A stretch of 9,920 bases of DNA from Hyphomicrobiales bacterium (GTDB lineage Bacteria; Pseudomonadota; Alphaproteobacteria; Rhizobiales; Aestuariivirgaceae). The notes under the pieces are model-generated. The model was not told the DNA's origin. It worked only from the letters and a program-made list of their open reading frames with translations, and did no database searches. The stretch lies in contig JABDJG010000403.1 in assembly GCA_013002595.1 (NCBI GenBank), positions 1 through 9,920 on the forward strand, written 5' to 3'. Position numbers and translations under genes: made by a program. Positions 4,707 to 9,920 of this stretch are shown piece by piece (the stretch's first letter is position 1; each line of letters begins with the position of its first letter).

Positions 4707-7219
4707 TGAACACCGAGTCGCGTGACACCTTCAATGCCGCCGCACCCCTGCCGCTCAGATTTTCCGAGTGGTTTGCCGGCCGTGGCTGGCAGGCGCGGCC
4801 GCACCAGCTTGAAATGCTGCGCACCGCGCAGGCCGGCCGCTCGGCGCTGTTGATCGCACCGACCGGCGGCGGCAAGACGCTGGCCGGGTTTCTGCCCAGC
4901 CTGATCGACCTTGCCGAGACCGCGGGCAATGGCCTCAACACGCTTTACATCTCGCCATTGAAGGCGCTGGCGGTCGACATCGCGCGCAACCTCGATGCGC
5001 CGATTTCAGAGCTTGGGCTTGACATCAATGTCGAGACCCGGACCGGCGATACACCGGCCGGGCGCCGGCGGCGGCAGCTGTCAAATCCGCCCGATATCCT
5101 GATCACGACGCCGGAACAGATCGCCCTGATGATTGCCTACGGCGATATGGACCGGTTCTTTGCCGGGCTCAAATATATCATCATCGACGAACTGCATGCG
5201 CTGGTCGCCAACAAGCGCGGTGTGCTGTTGTCGCTTGGCCTTGCCCGGCTGGCGCGGCTGGCGCCCGGTGCCTGCCGCCTCGGCCTGTCGGCAACGGTTG
5301 CAGCACCTGAGACGCTCAGTGAATGGCTGATGCCGCAGGCCGGGCAAGGCGGGCAGAAAGCCGAGTTGATCTTCGGTGCGGCCGGGGCCGAGCCGGATAT
5401 CTCGATCCTGAAATCGGATGAACGCATACCCTGGTCCGGCCATTCGGCGCGCTATGCGATGAGCGACATCTACAAGGCGATCTCAGCCAGCAAGCTGACG
5501 CTGGTATTTGTCAACACGCGCTCGCAGGCCGAGATCGTCTTTCAGGAACTGTGGGCGGACAATGAGGAAAACCTGCCTATTGCGCTGCATCACGGTTCGC
5601 TCGATGTCTCACAGCGGCGCAAGGTCGAGGCGGCCATGGCCGGCGGCAAGCTGCGCGCCGTCGTATGCACCTCAACGCTTGACCTGGGCATCGACTGGGG
5701 CGATGTCGATCTGGTTGTCAATGTCGGTGCGCCGAAAGGCTCAAGCCGCATCCTGCAGCGGATCGGGCGGGCCAACCACCGGCTCGATGACCCGTCGCGG
5801 GCGCTGATGGTGCCGGCGAACCGGTTCGAGGTGCTGGAATGCGAGGCGGCACGGTCCGCTGCAAAGGCTGGTGACCAGGACAGCGAACCGCCGCTTGAGT
5901 TGAAGCGCGATGTACTGGCCCAGCATATCCTTGGCACCGCCTGCGCCGGGCCGTTTGCGCCGGATGATCTTTATCGCGAGGTGACGGCGGCCTGGCCTTA
6001 CCGGCATCTCAGCCGGACAAGTTTCGATGCGGCGATCGATTTCGTCTCGACCGGCGGTTATGCGCTGCGCAGCTATGACCAATACGCCAAGCTCAAGCCG
6101 GATTCCGGCGGGTTGCTGCGGCTGGCGCATCCGCGCATGGCACAAGCCTACCGGATGAACGTCGGCACCATTGTCGAGGCGGAAATGCTCAAGGTGCGGA
6201 TGATCTCGGACAGGCGGCGCGGCGGGCGGCGGGCCGGCGCGCGCTCGGGCAAGGTGCTCGGGGAAATCGAGGAGTGGTTCATCGATCAGCTGGTCCAGGG
6301 CGATACCTTCATTTTCGCCGGTCAGGTCCTGCGCTTTGAGGGGCTGGAGGAGCACAGCGCGCTGGTCAGCCGGGCACCGGCGAGCGAGCCGCGCATCCCG
6401 TCCTACCAGGGCGGCAAGTTTCCGCTGTCGACCTATCTGGCGAGCCGGGTGCGGGCGATGCTGGCTGACCCCAAAAGCTGGCATCTGCTGCCCGACCAGG
6501 TGCGCGACTGGCTGTCGATCCAGCGCTGGAAGTCAGTTCTGCCCGAAGCCGATCAGATGCTCATCGAGACGTTTCCGCGCGCCAACAAGCACTACCTGGT
6601 GTGCTACCCGTTCGCCGGCCGGCTGGCGCACCAGACGCTTGGCATGCTGCTGACCCGGCGGCTGGAGCGGATTGGCGCGAGGCCGCTCGGATTTGTCGCC
6701 AACGATTATGCCTTGAGCGTGTGGGGGCTCGGCGATCTGTCGGCCGGGATCAGAACCGGCAGGCTCGATCTGGCCGCGCTTTACGATGAAGACATGCTGG
6801 GCGATGATCTCGATGCCTGGCTGATCGAATCGAGCCTTATGAAGCGCACGTTCCGCGCCTGCGCCATCATTGCCGGGCTGATCGAGCGGCGCTGGCCGGG
6901 CAAGGAAAAATCCGGCCGGCAGATGACGGTCTCTTCGGACCTGATCTACGATGTGCTGCGCAGTCATGAGCCGGAGCACTACCTGTTGAAAGCGGCCTGG
7001 GACGATGCGGCAGCCGGTCTTATCGATGTTCACCGGCTGGCCGAGCTGCTTGAGCGCATCAAGGGGCGCATCGTCCACAAGGCGCTCGATGAGGTTTCTC
7101 CACTTGCCGTGCCGGTAATGCTTGAGATTGGCCGCGAACCCATTTATGGCGATGCAGATGACGCCCTTCTCGCCGAAGCCGCAGACCAGCTCATCGACGA
7201 AGCCATGCGCATGCTCTGA
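4706..7219 (+). CDS. Ligase-associated DNA damage response DEXH box helicase (Lhr-like)
   Basis: Superfamily 2 ATP-dependent helicase of 837 residues, of the Lhr-related type that typically accompanies a dedicated DNA ligase in bacterial repair operons. Motifs in order: RPHQ (31-34), Walker A APTGGGKT (51-58), motif Ia SPLKALAVD (83-91), TTPEQ (134-138), DELH (161-164, DEXH box), SATV (195-198), VFVNTRSQAE (267-276), LHHGSLD (294-300), TSTLDLGIDWGDVD (322-335) and QRIGRANHR (351-359, arginine finger motif VI). The remaining ~450 residues are the winged-helix and Lhr-core/C-terminal regions, including FIFAGQVLRFEGLEE and YPFAGRLAHQTLG. All ATPase motifs look intact. The ATG at 4706 gives the usual N-terminus (LRFSEWFAGRGW a few residues in); no ribosome binding site is visible. 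The 3' end overlaps pdeM, indicating one operon. The partner ligase and exonuclease are not in this window. Confidence 0.93.
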   Translation: MNTESRDTFNAAAPLPLRFSEWFAGRGWQARPHQLEMLRTAQAGRSALLIAPTGGGKTLAGFLPSLIDLAETAGNGLNTLYISPLKALAVDIARNLDAPISELGLDINVETRTGDTPAGRRRRQLSNPPDILITTPEQIALMIAYGDMDRFFAGLKYIIIDELHALVANKRGVLLSLGLARLARLAPGACRLGLSATVAAPETLSEWLMPQAGQGGQKAELIFGAAGAEPDISILKSDERIPWSGHSARYAMSDIYKAISASKLTLVFVNTRSQAEIVFQELWADNEENLPIALHHGSLDVSQRRKVEAAMAGGKLRAVVCTSTLDLGIDWGDVDLVVNVGAPKGSSRILQRIGRANHRLDDPSRALMVPANRFEVLECEAARSAAKAGDQDSEPPLELKRDVLAQHILGTACAGPFAPDDLYREVTAAWPYRHLSRTSFDAAIDFVSTGGYALRSYDQYAKLKPDSGGLLRLAHPRMAQAYRMNVGTIVEAEMLKVRMISDRRRGGRRAGARSGKVLGEIEEWFIDQLVQGDTFIFAGQVLRFEGLEEHSALVSRAPASEPRIPSYQGGKFPLSTYLASRVRAMLADPKSWHLLPDQVRDWLSIQRWKSVLPEADQMLIETFPRANKHYLVCYPFAGRLAHQTLGMLLTRRLERIGARPLGFVANDYALSVWGLGDLSAGIRTGRLDLAALYDEDMLGDDLDAWLIESSLMKRTFRACAIIAGLIERRWPGKEKSGRQMTVSSDLIYDVLRSHEPEHYLLKAAWDDAAAGLIDVHRLAELLERIKGRIVHKALDEVSPLAVPVMLEIGREPIYGDADDALLAEAADQLIDEAMRML

Positions 7220-7889
7220 GCGCATCAGGCTCGATGGCCTGGAAATGATCCCGGATCTGACCGGGGCGCTTTTTGTGCCGGATTATTCGGCCGTGCTGGT
7301 GGCCGACCTGCATTTCGAGAAAGGCTCCAGCCGGGCGCATCGCGGCGTCCACCTGCCGCCCTATGATACGCGCTCCAGCCTTGCGGCCCTCAAGACGGTC
7401 CTGGCAACCTACAAGCCCGACCGGTTGATCAGCCTCGGTGACAGTTTTCATGACCAGCGCGCGCCTGACCGGCTGGCGGCAGATGATCTTGCCGCGATCC
7501 GCCGGCTGAGCGATGAGATGGACGTGACCTGGATCACCGGCAACCACGACCCGGCCCTACCGCAAACGCTGGGTGGCGCAGTGATGGACGAGGTGGCGCT
7601 TGGCGCGGTAACGCTGCGCCATATCCCTCAGCCTTGTGCGCAAGATGAAATCGCCGGCCATCTGCATCCGACCGGGATCGTCATCCAGCGCGGCCGCCGG
7701 CTGCGCCGCAAGTGTTTTGCCAGTGACGGCACCCGGCTGATCATGCCGGCGTTCGGCGCCTATACCGGCGGGCTGAATGTCAAGTCAGCGGCCTTCGGCG
7801 GGCTGTTTGCAGCGGCCAAGTTTTCCGTCTGGATGCTCGGCCGCAAGGCCATCCACAAGGTCGGCTCGCGGTCCTTGCTGGGAGAATGA
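7158..7889 (+). CDS. pdeM: Ligase-associated DNA damage response endonuclease PdeM (metallophosphoesterase)
   Basis: Calcineurin-like metallophosphoesterase with the signature of PdeM, the nuclease/phosphodiesterase partner of the ligase-associated helicase. With the start used (243 residues), the two-metal site motifs are VADLHFEKGSS (Asp50, His52), LGDSFHD (93-99), TGNHDP (127-132) and AGHLHP (166-171), followed by the family's MPAFGAYTGGLNV and a C-terminal SVWMLGRK. The start is uncertain. The family's first strand (here IRLDGLEMIPDLTGALF) precedes the ATG at 7245, so that start looks too short. An upstream ATG at 7158 overlaps the helicase by 62 bp; ATGs at 7146 and 7152 and a TTG at 7122 are also in frame, and none has a good Shine-Dalgarno. 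Function is inferred from the helicase neighbour and the motifs. Confidence 0.9.
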   Translation: MTPFSPKPQTSSSTKPCACSERIRLDGLEMIPDLTGALFVPDYSAVLVADLHFEKGSSRAHRGVHLPPYDTRSSLAALKTVLATYKPDRLISLGDSFHDQRAPDRLAADDLAAIRRLSDEMDVTWITGNHDPALPQTLGGAVMDEVALGAVTLRHIPQPCAQDEIAGHLHPTGIVIQRGRRLRRKCFASDGTRLIMPAFGAYTGGLNVKSAAFGGLFAAAKFSVWMLGRKAIHKVGSRSLLGE

Positions 7890-7895
7890 GGGGTT

Positions 7896-7911
7896 AATCC
7901 AGTAATGGATT
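7896..7911. terminator. Short hairpin just after pdeM
   Basis: AATCCA (7896-7901) and TGGATT (7906-7911) flank a GTAA loop, beginning 6 bp after the pdeM stop. An outer pair AGGGGT/ACCCCT (7889-7894, 7929-7934) encloses it. No T-run follows, so termination is a guess; the larger palindrome starting at 7937 may do that work. Confidence 0.3.
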
Positions 7912-7936
7912 GCATTGCGTTAAACGCCACCCCTAA

Positions 7937-8045
7937 CCGTCATCCCGGCCTTGAGCCGGGACCCAGAGGTGGTATGGCAAAGCTGTGCCGCGCGGCTTCT
8001 GGGTCCCGGCTCAGCGCGGCATGCGCCGCTTGTCCGGGATGACGG
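7937..8045. repeat. 109-bp palindromic element between convergent genes, with asymmetric inner hairpin
   Basis: Outer arms CCGTCATCCCGG (7937-7948) and CCGGGATGACGG (8034-8045) are perfect 12-bp complements. Inner arms TGAGCCGGGACCCAGA (7952-7967) and its complement (7998-8013) are perfect over 16 bp. Only 3 bp separate outer and inner blocks on the left but 20 bp on the right, where an extra hairpin GCGGC-ATGC-GCCGC (8016-8029) is inserted. The left half also folds locally (TCCCGGC 7943-7949 with GCCGGGA 7955-7961). It occupies most of the 174-bp gap between the pdeM and DUF3429 stop codons, so it can act on transcripts from both sides. It shares the GTCATnCCGG end with the element at 4552-4642. 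Confidence 0.8.
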
Positions 8046-8063
8046 GTATCAAAAACGTCGAAC

Positions 8064-8537
8064 CTACGCCGCAAACAAGACCCGGCCGAGCATGGCGAGG
8101 AGGGCGGGGACGCTGATTGCCGTCAAGGTGGCCCGGACCATGCCGGACCAATAGGGCAAGCGGCCATCCTCGGCGCTGGTGACGTCCCACAGGGCCTGCC
8201 ACAGGAACATTGAGACCAGCAGCGTAAGCGCGATCGCCGGTGGCAGGAACAAAGCGGCAAGCCCGGCCAGACCGGGCACAATGGACATTGCACGTTCGCG
8301 GTAAAACAATGGCCGGCTCGGTATGGCAATGGCACTGCCCCAGCGGCTGCCGCCCAGGAAGGCCAGAACGACGGCGGCATAGGCGATTGCGATGGCAACG
8401 GCACGTCCGGCACTGACCGGATCGGCGTGCGACCACATCAAGACGGCGGCGATCCACAACGGCACGCTGCCGGCAAGGCCGATCGACCAGACAAAGTTCG
8501 ACCGGCGGTCGTCAGATGATAAAAACGCCGTACTCAT
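8064..8537 (-). CDS. DUF3429 family membrane protein
   Basis: Inner-membrane protein of 157 residues in the DUF3429 family, function unknown. About four to five hydrophobic segments are visible: FVWSIGLAGSVPLWIAAVLM, then AVAIAIAYAAVVLAFLGG, VPGLAGLAALFLPPAIALTL with the following LLVSMFLW, and a C-terminal TLTAISVPALLAMLG. The family hallmark is Y-A-A-V-V-L-A-F-L-G-G-S-R-W-G, with conserved Arg-Trp after the second span. The ATG at 8537 is preferred over the TTG one codon upstream at 8540; GTGAG lies about 8 nt before it. It starts 9 bp after the stop of a 35-codon membrane ORF, so the two are probably co-translated. It converges on pdeM across the palindromic element at 7937-8045. Confidence 0.85.
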   Translation of the reverse strand: MSTAFLSSDDRRSNFVWSIGLAGSVPLWIAAVLMWSHADPVSAGRAVAIAIAYAAVVLAFLGGSRWGSAIAIPSRPLFYRERAMSIVPGLAGLAALFLPPAIALTLLVSMFLWQALWDVTSAEDGRLPYWSGMVRATLTAISVPALLAMLGRVLFAA

Positions 8538-8546
8538 CAACTGAAC

Positions 8547-8654
8547 TCACGATAGCACTATCAGCAAAAGGGCAAAGATCGCAGCCGCCGCGACAGCGCA
8601 TAGGCCATACTTATTCGGTGTACTGAGATCGTCCCAAAACCGAAATAAATTCAT
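8547..8654 (-). CDS. Small single-span membrane protein, 35 residues
   Basis: I do not recognise a family. The ORF is ATG to TGA, beginning MNLFRFWDDLSTPNKYG and continuing into an uninterrupted hydrophobic stretch of about 18 residues (LCAVAAAAIFALLLIVLS) that ends the protein, so the N-terminal part is polar or aromatic and the C-terminus is a membrane anchor. A strong Shine-Dalgarno GGGAG lies 7 nt before the ATG (minus strand, 8666-8662), better than that of most genes in the window. The stop is 9 bp before the DUF3429 start on the same strand, suggesting an operon and possibly a subunit or partner of DUF3429. It is too short for routine gene callers. The evidence for coding is the ribosome binding site, the spacing and the clear membrane segment. 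The alternative is a leader ORF controlling DUF3429. Confidence 0.6.
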   Translation of the reverse strand: MNLFRFWDDLSTPNKYGLCAVAAAAIFALLLIVLS

Positions 8655-8728
8655 CGAACGTCTCCCATATTGGGCGAACGCAAGAGATGTTACAGATAGT
8701 GCGGGGCAGATGCCAGCGTTGAATCCAA

Positions 8729-9916
8729 TCAGCTTTTCGCCTTGAAGCGCACGACGTCGCCTCTTTGGTGGGCGGTCAGCGCATCTGGCGCCTCGCTGCG
8801 ATCGGGTTCCGGCGGCAGTTCTTCGTCGATCGAGGACGTTGCAATCGGCGTCAAATTGAGCGGCGGTACGGGGATGCCGTTGTCAAGCAGTTGTTGTTCG
8901 AGGGCCTCAATATGGGCACTCAGCTCCTGCAGGTTGTTCTCCAGCAGTCTCGTTCGCACGCCATAATCGACCCTGAGGCGGGCATTCTCGGACTGCTTGG
9001 CGTGCTGATCAAGCTGCATCTGCTTGTGCTCGTCATAGGCGCGTACAAGCTCGCCCTCGAGCGATGCGATCGTCTCGCGGGCCGCTTCGAGTTCCTGCTC
9101 GGCCTGGCCGGCCTGCATGTTGGCCCGCTTCAGCCCGGCGGTGCTGGATTGCTGGAGGATCTCAAAATCCTTGGACAGGGCGCTGAAGTCCTCCTCGATA
9201 GCTGCCCGCTCGACCCGCTCATCGAGCAGTGCCCGGCTGATCTCTTCATTGGTCTGATTGGTCGACTGCAACAGCTCTTCGCGCTCGGAGACGGCAGTTT
9301 CCAGCAGGCCGATACGGCTGCGCAGGGCACGGTTTTCGGCTGAAGCGTCCTTGGTGCTGGCGCGGTAGTCCGCATTGAGCTCGATCGCCATCTTGCTGGC
9401 ACCTTCAAGCTCGGCAATGATCGATTCCGAACTCTCGATCTGGGCATTGGCCTTGGCCAGACGGGTCTTGAGATCGATCACCTGCTGCTTCAGATCACGG
9501 GACTCTTCTTCGACTGCAGTCAGACGCGCGCGAGCATCCTGGGCGGTCTCCAGCAGCCTTGTCTTGGAGGCGGCGAGCTTGGCCAGACGGGCCTCGGCTT
9601 CGGCCAGCTTTGCCTTGGCCTCGCGCCCGCCCTCGGCTTGGCTGGCTGCCGTGGCGATTGCCTCCTTGAGTTTATCCTGGAAGGTTTCGGTTTCGATCCG
9701 CAGTGCTTCCAGAACGGCAATGCGGGCTTCCAGGCTCCTGGCCTCGTCCGCGCGATCCACAGATGTGTCCGGCTCAGGCGCATTGACCGGGGTCACGGCG
9801 GCGTCCGTTTCGGGTTCCGGTTCGGCTTCGGGTTCAGGTTCTGGATCAGCTTTAGACACGGTCCCGGCTTCCGACTTAGGTTCCGGTTCAGCTTTGGCCG
9901 AGTCCGAGACCACCAT
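8729..9916 (-). CDS. Long coiled-coil protein with Pro/Glu-rich N-terminal segment (5' end may lie outside window)
   Basis: I cannot name this gene. Up to 395 residues are visible: residues ~8-50 are acidic Pro-Glu/Ala-Glu-rich and likely disordered; ~56-345 are almost continuous heptad-like Leu/Ala/Glu/Arg/Lys sequence (for example SLEARIAVLEALRIETETFQ, LKQQVIDLKTRLAKANAQI, LLENNLQELSAHIEALEQQL), predicting a long alpha-helical coiled coil; ~346-395 is a Pro-rich tail ending GDVVRFKAKS. No Trp or Cys is present, and there is no signal peptide or membrane segment in the visible part. The ATG at 9916 is only 4 bp from the window end and no ribosome binding site can be seen, so the true start may be upstream. 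Composition is compatible with a cytoskeletal (crescentin-like) or envelope scaffold protein, but this is only an analogy. It lies 74 bp upstream of the small membrane ORF on the same strand. Confidence 0.75.
   Translation of the reverse strand: MVVSDSAKAEPEPKSEAGTVSKADPEPEPEAEPEPETDAAVTPVNAPEPDTSVDRADEARSLEARIAVLEALRIETETFQDKLKEAIATAASQAEGGREAKAKLAEAEARLAKLAASKTRLLETAQDARARLTAVEEESRDLKQQVIDLKTRLAKANAQIESSESIIAELEGASKMAIELNADYRASTKDASAENRALRSRIGLLETAVSEREELLQSTNQTNEEISRALLDERVERAAIEEDFSALSKDFEILQQSSTAGLKRANMQAGQAEQELEAARETIASLEGELVRAYDEHKQMQLDQHAKQSENARLRVDYGVRTRLLENNLQELSAHIEALEQQLLDNGIPVPPLNLTPIATSSIDEELPPEPDRSEAPDALTAHQRGDVVRFKAKS
9806..9889. repeat. Degenerate 6-bp tandem repeat encoding a Pro-Glu/Ala-Glu tract
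   Basis: Within the coiled-coil gene, the plus strand shows successive variants of GGTTCN and GCTTCG (clearest at 9809-9847). Read on the minus strand they encode alternating Glu-Pro and Glu-Ala (PEPEPEAEPEPE). The repetition is at both DNA and protein level, so its length could vary between strains by slippage in steps that keep frame. Confidence 0.6.
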
Positions 9917-9920
9917 AGGC

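Noticed and set aside
5741..6484. A 247-codon minus-strand open frame inside the helicase gene
   Set aside because: It lies wholly opposite conserved helicase motifs, has no recognisable domain and has the Pro/Arg-rich composition of a GC-rich antisense frame.
1..9920. CRISPR arrays, tRNA/rRNA genes, insertion sequences, toxin-antitoxin pairs
   Set aside because: No regular direct repeats with spacers, no tRNA-like fold or conserved tRNA end in the gaps, no transposase motif and no small convergent toxin-antitoxin-like pair were seen.

Overview
The window is GC-rich, tightly packed chromosomal DNA that reads as an alphaproteobacterium, most likely of the order Hyphomicrobiales (Rhizobiales). 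The basis is the gene set: a class I (archaeal-type) lysyl-tRNA synthetase, a DUF952-pyrD-arsC-like block, a ligase-associated DEXH helicase/PdeM pair, and GTCATnCCGG-type intergenic palindromes. The order-level assignment is inference. I see no phage, insertion sequence, CRISPR array, tRNA or rRNA.

Layout: (1) 3-527 (+) is the 3' end of the lysyl-tRNA synthetase gene. Converging on it at 554-1189 (-) is an XRE/S24 (CI-LexA-like) regulator with a good sigma-70-type promoter. (2) 1351-3103 (+) is a three-gene, translationally coupled operon: DUF952, dihydroorotate dehydrogenase (pyrD) and an ArsC/YfgD-type thioredoxin-fold protein, joined by two ATGA overlaps. (3) A perfect 12-bp hairpin separates it from a convergent MATE/DinF-type efflux gene (3152-4477, -). 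(4) After a 91-bp mosaic palindrome, 4706-7889 (+) encodes a ligase-associated DNA-damage-response DEXH helicase overlapping the metallophosphoesterase/endonuclease pdeM. The ligase and exonuclease usually found with them are not in the window. (5) A 109-bp palindromic element separates pdeM from a convergent minus-strand group: a DUF3429 membrane protein (8064-8537), a 35-residue single-span membrane protein just upstream of it (8547-8654), and a long coiled-coil protein (8729-9916) that may continue past the window edge.

The genes span unrelated housekeeping jobs (translation, pyrimidine synthesis, efflux, DNA repair, envelope). I see no complete new defence or metabolic system. The points most worth a second look are: the S24-type regulator, which appears to lack both residues of the catalytic Ser-Lys dyad; the small membrane protein ORF with a strong ribosome binding site; the palindromic elements at three of the transcription-unit boundaries, one showing compensatory base changes; and the helicase start codon sitting in a small hairpin with no Shine-Dalgarno.
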